Shown in pieces: positions 54,913 to 64,000 of a stretch of DNA of 64,000 nt (the stretch's first letter is position 1; each line of letters opens with the position of its first letter). The position numbers and the translations under genes were made by a program. Below the pieces are notes generated by a model. It was not told where the DNA came from. It worked only from the letters and a program-made list of their open reading frames with translations, and ran no database searches. The DNA comes from Botryotinia globosa (taxonomy: Eukaryota > Ascomycota > Leotiomycetes > Helotiales > Sclerotiniaceae): assembly GCA_014898425.1 (NCBI GenBank), contig RCSZ01000014.1:434001-498000 (forward strand), in the 5' to 3' direction.

Positions 54913-57496
54913 TTGATGTATGACTATGATTACTCTATGTGCGTCAAAAGGCCCCCCCCCAGTCGTCAGAGCTGAAGCTGATAATTGATTAAAAGGATTC
55001 TGGGGAAGGCTTAGCACTGTTTTAGGCAATACAGAGCGGATAACGTACTAAGCACGCAGACGCCTCTCTACAAGGTAACAGCCCCATGGCAAACTCTTTT
55101 TTAAGTAATCTAATAAAGTAACGTCCTTGGTAAGGTAAGAGAGAGTACAACAAATAAATATTGATTGATCAGATTTGATTCTCGACAACTGGTTGCACAT
55201 AAGCGAAAACATTCATTCGACCGTCTAGTCAAACCACAAAACCGTACAGATACAGTTACCTACCTATTGAGACTTTTGTATCAACTCGGGGTTATGACAG
55301 ACGAGGATATCAGAATCAGATATCCCGATTAATTCGGAAATAAAGTACTCTGTGTTGATACTCCACTGCGTTTAATGATCTAATGAGCATCCGCAGATTC
55401 TACTGTAGCTACTACTCCGTAGTTGGATGAAGACAGACTACAGTATCGCCAGTCACTTTGATATCCCAGTAATCCATCCCCATCTACACACCTTGAAGAT
55501 CGTCGGAATTAAATCTTGCGGAATTCTTACGTGATCTGGACTGCTCCGTTGGAGTCTTTCAAACAAGAGGGCCGAATCCGGTTACTGGTGTCTTACTTGT
55601 TACTCAAGAAGGAAATACCTTCGACTCCTTTTGAAACATACTTCCGGGTTAGGGACGAATCCAAATAGAAGAAGTTATCTGATATCTTCGAACTACCGGT
55701 GTTAACACGAACGGTTTCCTGTCTATCCTCGGCAATCATAGGAACGATCTTTAATAATCTATTCGAGGAGAAATCTAAGTTCTAATATCCGACATAGGAT
55801 TTGTTGGCGATGATTAAAGCTTCTCCATACTCGGGTCATTCCTTCGTCACGATGTCAAACACTATTAGATAGGATATAGTGTCTCAACAAGTCAACGTAC
55901 ATACATACCTACATACTTGTTGACAACCATGCCTATATTACTGGTAGTATTCACGGGGGCTTTCTGGGGCTGCAACATTCTGTTTCAAGAAAGATCAGCT
56001 CAATGAAGAGTGAGGAGTGAGGAGTGAGGTTGTGCAAGAATGATTTAGCTTGCGAAAGACCTCCACGATGTTGCAGTAGCTTGCTTATATTATAAGTTAT
56101 ATAGCTCTCTAAATGAAAAGAAAAAGAAAAGAAAAAGACCTTTGCACCTGCATATTTATTCCATGCACCAATATACTCCACCTTTCCTTATCAGTGCAGC
56201 ATCTTGGATTGACTTCGCGCTCGCCCACAACAACACATTCAATAATGAAACATTTCTTAACTAAGACCTTTAGTAGTTCATGTTTCTTTTTTATTCCCCT
56301 CTCTATCGGACCACTTGCTAACCCTTCCTTTAACGTTCACCGCGGAAAATTTTCTCAATTTGCTTTTTTGGATGTATGCAAGTCAGCAGCCGCAAGAAGC
56401 AAATTGTATGGGGGCCATGGCAATCTAGCAGGGAAAGAATCTCTTAGCGACACGCCAGCATAAAAAGCACTAATAAGGCGCAAAAGGGAAAGAAAAGAAA
56501 AATGGATTGATTCTAAACTAGACTAAGAACGATATAAGACCTCCAACCTACATGGACTTCCATTTATATCTTTGCGCTGTATGCTTGCATCGATGACAGC
56601 AGCACAACCTCAAATGGAGTCATCGTGGCCATCTTCTAGAAGGCTTTCGGTCGACAGCCTTCATTTAGCTACATACAATACTTTAGATCACACACATACA
56701 CAGGGTCCTAAAGGCTAAAGCACATCACAAATTCTGCGCAAAGTCAATACCGTCCAATGATGATTCCCAAAGTAAATCTAAGTTTGTGCCTGTTAATATA
56801 TTTGCATGCCGACCTACATCTTATTCACAGTACTCATCTCGGTCTTATATCTTATGGGAGTACATATCCCGTGTCTGCCATGGGCGTCAGGCTAATCTCG
56901 GGGCACAGTAACCCATCGATTACACATGCACACCCATTCCTGCCTTTCCTACCCTACACCCTACACTCCTTGCCTGGAAATTCTACGGCTTGCTGAAGAA
57001 ATATCGAGTTGCACAAATCTCACTCGCAAGGCAGATACATACTCACTCCTTTATGGACTCACCGATCATGACTACAGCGTCTAGATTTAATTTCATTCAT
57101 CCAACACTTCACTTCGAACGGTACTCGCTTGAGTTGATATCGATAGATTCGCGAGGTTTTGAAGGAAGACAAAAAACCCCCGTTCCATTTATAGATACAA
57201 CCTTGAAATGACTAGAAATTCATTCAGCTTGCGCAACATCACCTAATAAATTAAGTTTATTCTTATTATTGTCCTTGGTATTCTTGCCGATTCGTCCATG
57301 TCACGGACATCGCCCATGACTCTATCAATCGCAATCGATAAGGTTGATGCACGAGGCATTTCCCCAGATACAAAGATGCTCAGGTCCCTTTAACTCCAGG
57401 ATCAGACCTAACTCAAAAGACCATTCCATATACCCCGCTACAAAAAATACTGGTACAGAAACGCTCCTGACTCTCCAATAACCACTCGGTCAGTCA

Positions 57497-58286
57497 TCAA
57501 AGCACAGCTCTCCTCAACATTTCACTCCGTTCCGGATCATCCATCGTTAGTGCCTTGTACTCCATCTGTGCTTGCATATAACAACCATCTTTCGTTCCTT
57601 CCATGTATGCTAAGTGCCAATAAACTTCGTACTTAAGTTCGTCCTCCTCTAGCATCATCTGATCGTTGAAATCTCGGACGATTTCTTCAATCTTTTTATC
57701 TTCGTTGGCTGTATCAGTTCCAAGCCTCATATTGGTCAATGTGTCCAACACTTCGTTGAAATCATCGACGACGAGACTATTGTCTCCAGCCGAGTATACT
57801 CCACAATCTTCGAATGATTGGGACAAGGCATTAATTCGGCCATCGTGAACCTAACAGATGTTAGTGACTAATCAACAAATTCATCTTCATCCAAACCCAC
57901 AACTTATGTGAGCACGGAGTGCGAATCTACAACCACAAACTTACACCACGAATATAAGCCTCATCCACGGTACCGATCGGAAACTCTACTGATTCCATCT
58001 CGATCAATCGATCACAATAAGAAGCCCGAATCGCCAGTTCTCGCTGAGCCAAACAATCTACACACCATCTAGGAGTCAGTAAGAAAAGAGTGAATAGATC
58101 CAGTTCTCCATCTTGATAGCACGGAACTAATTGTTTGTCTCGAATATCCATTCCATCATCGCGATAGCAGTGACTGCATGCGCCATGAAGATATTGCATG
58201 GGGTTTTGAAAGTGAGGCGAGGTAGGAACTTGAGTATGAACCTCTGATTGTCCGGCGTGGGGCGAAATTTCCAAATCCATCTCCAT
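57497..58286 (-). CDS. Cys-containing protein of unknown function
   Basis: I do not recognise it. Two exons (58286-57945 and 57850-57497) joined by a 94-bp GTAAGT...TTAG intron give 231 aa. A short disordered start (MEMDLEISPHAGQSE) precedes a core with two Cys pairs: ACSHCYRDDGM, then PRWCVDCLAQRELAIRASYC. The pairs (CxxC twice, plus another Cys) could bind zinc, but the spacing matches no zinc finger that I know. The second exon has VHDGRINALSQSFEDCGVY, then an acidic helical stretch (DFNEVLDTLTNMRLG, DDEL), then a tail with YKALTMDDPERSEMLRRAVL. The intron join gives YIRGVHDGRINAL, which reads as one helix. Cytosolic; no signal or membrane segment. The start is the first ATG. Confidence 0.65.
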
Positions 58287-59222
58287 CTCGAGGACTAGTG
58301 CGGTAGTCGTATTCGGTTTGTTTGTTTGTTGATTTGTTTGCTTGATTGATTTCTGGGGTGCTGTGTGTACAAGTGTAAATGATACTCTTGCGAAAGCAGA
58401 TATCGGAAGATTATTTGAGTGGTCGTGGTGGTTTGTAAGAGGATTCAAGATTATGGATGCGGTAATTGGGAGAATGGCTATGTTTATATATGTCCATAAG
58501 CGAGCGTGCCCAACGACGATGGTGAATCATAACGAGATTTTGGTCAGTGGCCTGTTTTAACTCGAGTGCGATTGCCTAATTTGACGCTAGACACGTGGCC
58601 ATACTCCATTTTCAAGTATCTTCAGATGAAATCGGCTCAAGGGTTGAAACCCTTCCATTATATGTTTCAAGGAACTGCGAGTGAAGCGTATATATGTCGG
58701 CATGACGTAATAAATTGTTTTTTGTCTTCATTTATTATTTGGACAGATGGATAGCTCTAGAGGAGAGAGGAAATAGCCTCACAATAGGAATTCTCTGAAT
58801 GGTTTGAAGTCTCAACTTAGACAACCGGGTGTTACCTAGTAATGAAAGTTGTCATTGTCATTATTAGCTTTATACAGGTGAATACGAAAGGTACGGTTAC
58901 GTTGTCTCGAATTGGGAGTTTGCATTTCACCTATCAAAGCATCTTGAAAGAATAGAAGAATCTAGGAAAACAAGAATACAGTTCAACTTTCCAAGCATTG
59001 TCGTAGCCACTATGATTCGTACCTTCATGGCACAGTCAACTCATTTATTATTGAAAGTGAAGATTTCATCTCCGTAGACATTGTAACTACCATCGTCACT
59101 CATACTATGGCGCGTACGTAGATGCCATCCTGTGTTACGAAAGTTGCATCCTGGCCATACTGCTCTATCTCGCATTCCCTCATCGCCCATCAAAGTCTCG
59201 CAAACACAACAAGCCCTCTATC
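58287..59222. other. Spacer, no gene recognised
   Basis: 936 bp. Frames at 58342-58560 and 58566-58754 on the plus strand have no recognisable product. No repeat of note. Probably promoter of the Cys-containing gene and 3' flank of the nucleotide kinase. Confidence 0.4.
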
Positions 59223-59900
59223 TCATACCTGACACTCACCCAAGATCTTCTCCACCGCTTCCCAAACATCCCGATGCACCTCCTCAAGATTCCTACTCGC
59301 ATCAATCTCAGCCAGCAACTCTCGCTCCCTATAATGTTCAATAACAGGTCCAGTAGCACAAACATGCTGCCCAAATCGCTTATGCATAATTTCAACCCCA
59401 TCATCGATTCGGCTGGAAGATTTAGCTCGAGACAAAAGTCTCTCTTGCAGAATTTGCAGCGGACAATGTAGAGAGAGCACGAGAGATGGCGCACAGATTG
59501 TGGATTCGAAGAGAGCGATAGGATCCATACTGCGAGGGAATCCTATGTTCTTGTTAGTATTTGAGTAATCACATTCAGTGCTCGATATCGGTGACTTACC
59601 GTCGATCAAAAATAACATTTCTTTTCCCGGCTCCATATCCTCATTTCTTCGTGCAATCGCTTCTTGTAACATGGAAACAGACATCTCGGGCGGACCTGTT
59701 CGGCCTTCGGCCATATTGGCTCGGATGATGGATGCCCATTTACTAGATGGTTTCTGCAGCTCCGAGCGCAGAATATCACCAATGCTGATGTGATGGATGT
59801 GGCAATGAGGATTCGATAACTGGGAGAGGAGCATACACTGGGTTCCCTTCCCAACACCGGGGGGTCCGAGGACGAAAACGATTTTGGGTGGTGGGGTCAT
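59223..59900 (-). CDS. Nucleoside monophosphate kinase (UMP/CMP or adenylate kinase-like)
   Basis: The enzyme transfers phosphate from ATP to a nucleoside monophosphate. Two exons (59900-59600 and 59542-59223) give 206 aa; the 57-bp intron (GTAAGT...CATAG) is a multiple of three and stop-free. Removal gives the conserved LIDGFPRSMD, so it is a real intron. The P-loop is GPPGVGKGTQ at about residues 12-21. The NMP-binding part carries HISIGDILRSEL and EGRTGPPEMSVSMLQ. The LID-equivalent is RAKSSSRIDDGVEIMHKRF, which shows the short RxxxSxRxDD LID of the UMP/CMP kinases rather than the long LID of mitochondrial adenylate kinases. Family length is about 200. The base specificity is not proven by sequence. 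Confidence 0.8.
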   Translation of the reverse strand: MTPPPKIVFVLGPPGVGKGTQCMLLSQLSNPHCHIHHISIGDILRSELQKPSSKWASIIRANMAEGRTGPPEMSVSMLQEAIARRNEDMEPGKEMLFLIDGKSPISSTECDYSNTNKNIGFPRSMDPIALFESTICAPSLVLSLHCPLQILQERLLSRAKSSSRIDDGVEIMHKRFGQHVCATGPVIEHYRERELLAEIDASRNLEEVHRDVWEAVEKILGECQV

Positions 59901-61246
59901 GTTGATGCTGGTGAATGTGAGCGCTAAGGAGAGGGTAAGAGTATGTGAGTTTGGTTTTGAGGTGAGATCTTCTGGCTTTCTGAGACGTAATTTGTTTCTT
60001 CGTGTGGGGATTAAAGTTTAGATACTGCTGTTACTATTTCACAAGCATGTAGAAAGTTCTGCTTGAATAACTTCGTTACCGGTATATATATACCAAGAAA
60101 AACATTCGCTGTTGCGTTCCGAACACAGCGAATATAATCACACTTGTGGTCAAGATGTACACCATTCAGTGCCGATATTGGTCAATACTCGCTGTGTACC
60201 TGGACAAGTTGAGGGGGTTTTAATGTAAAGTTAGAAAGTGAATCATAAGACGAATCAAAACCTTTCGATTTATACAATTCAGAAGCTTCACATCCATTAC
60301 TCCACTAGACCGCTCGTAAGCGAAGGGATGAATAGCAAGAAACCTTTCCCGCTGAGGTTTTTTCCAGAATCGAATCCAATCACTCTGAATGAGATCATAA
60401 AAACATGAGAACCAATTCATCAAGCTAAATACATAGAAATGAAACAAAACTTTTCCCGTTCTCGATAGGGCTGAGGGGAGAAACGATCGATGGGGTTATT
60501 GGAGGACCCGGTGCGAGATGGGCTCTTAGCCGTTATACCACTAGATGCCGGTAAAATTTCCCTTTATCAAGTTCATGATTTTTTCAGTGAAGAGATGGCG
60601 CTGTTTGAGCTTAAGATGAAGAGTGTACAGATTGTGGTCTGTGGATATCAATGGGTGTGAGGTAAGTTTCTAGTATGTTTTGAGCGATTTGTTGTATGCA
60701 TTTTCTGTTCTGATATAATTGGTATCCATGGTTATCTTTTGAACAAAGAATGTTAAGACTTATCAATGTCATTGTACATTCTATTGCTTTGTTCTGAACA
60801 GGATATAGGGGCTATGCATGCATTTTGTGATTTTAAAAGTCCGTGTATTTTCCATTCACGGGGTAAATACATGCTCATGATCATAGCGGAAATATATGTT
60901 TTCCAAGGCTTTGTATAAATTTGTGTGATGTGAATACATTAGCTAAGTATTTAGTTTCCAGCACGATTCAAGACTGTTATTCTCCTTGGTTCGTAGGCCG
61001 TTAAATCGTATGGTACATTCCCGTTGTTGAACTGACTGGAAAAATTGCAAGAACGAAGGTTGGGGCTGGAAACAATGAAGTGATGTTGCAGGGCATTTAA
61101 GTCAAACAAGAGCACTTACCTGGACCAGATGGACCAGAAATGAGCTCCATTGAAGGAGAAGCGAAGATGAGGAGAACCAATATCCAGCGCGGTCCAGCCG
61201 CATGAATTTTTCTCTGCTCCTCGCCACTTATTCATATAGATATATG
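59901..61246. other. Spacer with a possible degenerate tRNA-like segment
   Basis: 1.3 kb with no gene. On the minus strand at about 60501-60560 a segment reads like the D-arm of a tRNA (CTAGTGGTATAACGGCTA), but the anticodon and T arms do not fold. Two minus-strand frames at 60220-60447 are not recognisable. A TATA run is at 60083-60093. Confidence 0.35.
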
Positions 61247-61795
61247 TTAGATGCCCGGTAAATCCTCATCGTCTAATCCTTCATATTGTGCTTTTAGCTT
61301 TCTCTTTCTTTCTTCGTGTCTCTCTCTCTCCCGCTCCATGAGCTGCTCATGGAGTTGATCCAACACTCGTTCTTTCTGTCTCCTCTCTACCAGTCTGTCA
61401 GCTTGAGATAGTCTCTTTTTCCTCTCGTGACTGGTTCGCGCAGTCTCCCTTCGCATCTCATCAAGATCGTCGACTAACTGATTTAAGTGGTCAGCTTTGG
61501 TTTCTTGGGCCTTCCTCTCCAATACTCCTTGTAACTTACTCGCTGCTATACCTCCTCTCGTGAACGGTCGTCGGATTCCATCTATCCCCACGTGCGTCAG
61601 TGTAGATGTACTTCCGAGATCTTCTTTGATTCTGCAAGAGTCACACATGCGATCGAGGTGCTCGACTCCTTCTGGCTCTAAGGTGAGGAAGCAGCCGGCT
61701 TTCACATTTTCACTTGTTGCCCATGGGCAGGGTCGAGAAATCTTACGTGGGCCCCAATGATTGCAGGAGAAGACTACGCTGATACTTTGGCACAT
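61247..61795 (-). CDS. Coiled-coil protein of unknown function
   Basis: I do not recognise it. A single exon encodes 182 aa. The first 65 residues contain Cys and His at MCQSISVVFSCNHWGPRK, CPWATSENVKAGC and CDSCRIKEDLG, which may form a zinc site of irregular spacing. From about residue 90 to the end it is one long charged helix with Arg/Glu/Gln repeats (LNQLVDDLDEMRRETARTSHERKK, RLVERRQKERVLDQLHEQLM, ERERERHEERKRKLKAQYEG), predicted to be a coiled coil. It ends in an acidic EGLDDEDLPGI. The start ATG has no rival in the frame. No neighbour suggests a pathway. Confidence 0.6.
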   Translation of the reverse strand: MCQSISVVFSCNHWGPRKISRPCPWATSENVKAGCFLTLEPEGVEHLDRMCDSCRIKEDLGSTSTLTHVGIDGIRRPFTRGGIAASKLQGVLERKAQETKADHLNQLVDDLDEMRRETARTSHERKKRLSQADRLVERRQKERVLDQLHEQLMERERERHEERKRKLKAQYEGLDDEDLPGI

Positions 61796-62725
61796 GTTTA
61801 GTGAGTTGGAAGTGTAATTAGAAGATATAATTGGTAGGGGATGGTAGGGGATAATAGGGGAACGACATTATGGTACAAATCATATATATAATATTCTCTG
61901 AAAATTTGTAGCATTGTTCAATACTTGAACTGGCTTGGTGTCTCTAGTTGCTTAGCTACTATACTACCGTGTGTATCAATATACAATGGCCAGGGTGAAA
62001 TGGTCTCCAATAGCTATCAAGTCATGTCAAGACTTGAGTATGATCCAATGTCTCCAATTGCCAACTAGGACAATAAATCACCTGGTGGATACCCAAGAAC
62101 GACGAATAAAGGAAAAGAAGAATGATCTCAAGTAAGATCAACTCTGATTGTATAGGAGGCTAGAGATTCAGCAAAAGCTCTTTCGCTTAACGAATTCAAC
62201 ACAACAAGTAGAAGTATTCCTTTGTGTGTGAAAGAACAGGAGAACAATCCTTTGGTTTATTGTTGAACTTGGGAGTTATTTATAGATTTCATGACTGAAC
62301 TCATGGTTCTAAGCTAGGACTGTTTAATAGTGTCAATTCTGTACATGCTTGTCTGAGGCATGTAAATGATCCAGATGAGATCAAAGGCATGAGCCTACTC
62401 GATGATTGAGGCGTGCCTGAGAATGAGTCTGTTCGCGCCACGAATTAGTAAATTAAACAATCCGAGCATAGTGGCAGATGAAATGTTGTATTATTCGAAT
62501 CATCAGACAATGTTGAGAAGATTTTTTAATGCGGTTTTTGAAGTCATTGCATGTTCAAACCCACCAGGAATTGGCCCATTGGGAGAATATGCTTTTATGG
62601 CCCCGCGGTGTCATCACGAAACAGGGGACGAATTAACAAATAAATTTTTTGTCGCACATACCTTTATTAGCGGAGACCATCCAATCTCCAGTCTAAGGTA
62701 GCACTGTCAAGCTTCTCCGGCTTGA
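61796..62725. other. Spacer
   Basis: 930 bp, AT-rich. A 99-codon plus-strand frame with an ATG at 62402 lies here but shows no domain and no splice partner; I list it only as rejected. The direct repeat TGGTAGGGGAT occurs twice near 61832-61854. Confidence 0.4.
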
Positions 62726-63658
62726 TCACCTCTCAGGTCTGAACCTTCCTCTTTTTTCCCTCATGCCTTCCACCCTCTTCCTATCCTCCTCAAATCTCTT
62801 GACCAGCTCTCCAACCTCCTTCTTTCTCTTCTCTCGTCCCTGCCACCTATAGAATCCTGCGTCTTCCAACTCCTTTCTCCTCTTCTCCTCCTTCTCGGCC
62901 ATCTCTCGCCTCTTTTCTTCCGCCGCCTCATTCCTCGCTGGGCCTGTCCTTCCACCCCTCACTACTGTCACAAATCCATCCTCATCTGGCACATTCCTTA
63001 ATCTCTTTCTTTCCCTCTCTCTCTCCTCTTCCTTGCTATTAAACTTCGTCATGAAAGCGTCTACACTCCTCTGCACTGCTAATTTGTCAGGGAATCGTAA
63101 CTCCTGCCTCATTGCATAACGTGCGCTACCCAAAGCGGACACTTTTCCTTCAGCACCTGCACCCCAAACAGGATATTTTGATTCCTTTCCTGATTTGCAG
63201 GCTTTTCGTGCAGCCTTTAGAACGGATTCCACGCTTTTCTCATCTACCAATAATACCACAGCCGTCCTTCCCTTGATGCGCAATTGCCTATCCCATCCTT
63301 GTGGTAAACTCGTATCGATTTCAACTTCGCCTCCTCTCTTCCTTTTCTTGCTCTGCGAGGTATTCTCGATTTGTTTTTGTGCGACAACCTCTTCCCTTTC
63401 CCCATCGAATCGTACATCTTCAACTCGGCCAACACCTATCAATGATGCGAATATGCTTCGAATATGAATATCTGTGGAATCTATAGGTAAATTTGTTGCG
63501 AAGAGACTCCGCTGATCATTCTCGGACGGAATCTTTGGAGCATGCTGTCTCAAATATATGTGATGCGTCGTCGCAACGGGATATGCGGGCGTAGAAGGAA
63601 TTGCGATAGGAAGGACGGTATAGTTGTTACCAATGGTAGTTGGTGCTTTATTAGACAT
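62726..63658 (-). CDS. rrp7: RRP7, 40S ribosome biogenesis factor
   Basis: Rrp7 is a nucleolar protein needed for 18S rRNA processing and 40S assembly, acting in the UTP-C/CURI complexes. A single exon encodes 310 aa, near the family's roughly 300. The N-terminal RRM-like part shows LFATNLPIDSTDIHIRSIFA and GRVEDVRFDG, then a basic KKRKRG insertion, and RTAVVLLVDEKSVESVLKAA. The C-terminal region starts at VDAFMTKFNSKEEERERERKR, then PDEDGFVTVVRGGRTGPAR, the most conserved stretch, and FYRWQGREKRKKEVGELVKRFEEDRKRV. It ends MREKRGRFRPER. The ATG is the first in frame and follows a stop-rich leader. Confidence 0.93.
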   Translation of the reverse strand: MSNKAPTTIGNNYTVLPIAIPSTPAYPVATTHHIYLRQHAPKIPSENDQRSLFATNLPIDSTDIHIRSIFASLIGVGRVEDVRFDGEREEVVAQKQIENTSQSKKRKRGGEVEIDTSLPQGWDRQLRIKGRTAVVLLVDEKSVESVLKAARKACKSGKESKYPVWGAGAEGKVSALGSARYAMRQELRFPDKLAVQRSVDAFMTKFNSKEEERERERKRLRNVPDEDGFVTVVRGGRTGPARNEAAEEKRREMAEKEEKRRKELEDAGFYRWQGREKRKKEVGELVKRFEEDRKRVEGMREKRGRFRPER

Positions 63659-64000
63659 GGTGTAGTGTATCTCTAGATAATTTGCATATGTGTGACGAAA
63701 TTGCAGATTCTGCGCGTGAAATCAAATTGAAGTGATTAATTCAATTGAGCTTGTCAATAGGGAACTTTTTTTGAAGCAAAAATATTTGGCAGGGGTTTAT
63801 GTCTTATCGGAAGACGCTAAGCTAAGCCCGAAGCAACGAGGTAGAGGTACCACAAATACCCGATCATTGACCATCCTCGAGCCACCAACTAATTATAAAG
63901 CAACGCCAGCACTCCTCCTTTCCTAGTATGCAACTGGTAAATACATTGAGAGATGCCAGAACTTATTCATTGAATCTTTCCATAATATTAACGCCTACCC
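63659..64000. other. 5' flank of RRP7 to window edge
   Basis: 342 bp. A TTG-initiated frame at 63732-63926 has no recognisable product. The edge may cut a neighbouring gene's flank; nothing definite is visible. Confidence 0.4.

Larger units (their letters stand above)
53176..57496. other. 4.3-kb gene-poor, repeat-rich region
   Basis: No gene is supported. It contains a GA run, a TTCAAA hexamer array and a CATA/CACA microsatellite cluster (listed separately), plus a run of nine or ten C near 54951. Between about 55030 and 55950 no open frame of 60 codons exists on either strand, and the base composition is mixed rather than AT-rich. An inverted pair of TACGGAGTA and TACTCCGTA at 54247 and 55413 might mark a decayed element. 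Open frames at 53885-54130, 56113-56463 and 56757-57211 have no recognisable product. Confidence 0.4.

Noticed and set aside
54722..55029. Tyr-Val-Cys-rich minus-strand frames
   Set aside because: They are translations of the CATA/CACA microsatellite.
62402..62701. 99-codon frame with an ATG next to the RRP7 3' end
   Set aside because: No domain, no leader features and no resemblance to any known family; it could be chance in AT-rich DNA.

Overview
The window is nuclear DNA from a filamentous ascomycete. The genes are short-intron fungal genes (introns mostly 50-130 bp, GT-AG, often with a CTAAC/CTAAT branch site), start codons sit behind pyrimidine-rich leaders, and the products are typical of Pezizomycotina. 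They include NUC-2/PHO81, a CHY-RING ubiquitin ligase, an IES4-type INO80 subunit and RRN6. The protein flavour and the moderately AT-rich spacers suggest a leotiomycete of the Botrytis/Sclerotinia kind, but that is inference; no marker gene settles it.

Layout. 0.9-1.1 kb: a small conserved-looking protein. 2.4-5.1 kb (-): GID1/VID30, the SPRY-LisH-CTLH scaffold of the GID ubiquitin ligase. 6.8-7.8 kb (-): an IES4-like INO80 subunit. 7.8-11.2 kb: repeat-rich spacer. 11.2-12.7 kb (+): CUE5-like ubiquitin-Atg8 adaptor. 14.4-17.9 kb (+): NUC-2/PHO81 phosphate sensor with an intron inside its start codon. 18.9-23.9 kb: a tight block with a four-helix membrane protein, COA1, mitochondrial uL3, a CCDC25 homologue and a PITH protein. 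24.3-27.3 kb (-): RRN6 (RNA polymerase I core factor). 27.8-29.7 kb (+): SPC25 and MZT1, two spindle genes in tandem. 30.4-33.2 kb: CHY-RING ligase, divergent from a LYR protein. 35.0-36.3 kb (+): mitochondrial carrier. 36.3-39.6 kb: gene-poor. 39.6-42.5 kb (+): DUF2293 protein. 43.1-46.6 kb: VPS20 and RIX7, divergent. 47.3-48.3 kb (+): unknown three-exon gene. 49.1-53.2 kb (-): very large disordered protein. 53.2-57.5 kb: gene-poor, microsatellite-rich. 57.5-63.7 kb (-): a Cys-containing unknown, a UMP/CMP-kinase-like enzyme, a coiled-coil unknown and RRP7.

How the genes relate. This is an ordinary housekeeping neighbourhood, not a secondary-metabolite or mobile cluster, and I found no transposase, reverse transcriptase, viral gene, toxin gene, CRISPR array or intact tRNA/rRNA. 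Loose functional groupings exist: mitochondrial genes (COA1, uL3m, LYR protein, carrier), ubiquitin/trafficking genes (GID1, CUE5, CHY-RING, VPS20), ribosome-making genes (RRN6, RIX7, RRP7) and mitotic genes (SPC25, MZT1). Several divergent pairs share 200-460 bp promoters. The most interesting signals are in splicing: a start codon split by a 72-nt stop-free intron in NUC-2, competing acceptors that change the C-terminus of GID1, a GC-AG intron in VPS20, and short stop-free introns in RRN6 and the nucleotide kinase. All gene models were spliced by eye from reading frames and splice motifs; no database search was run.
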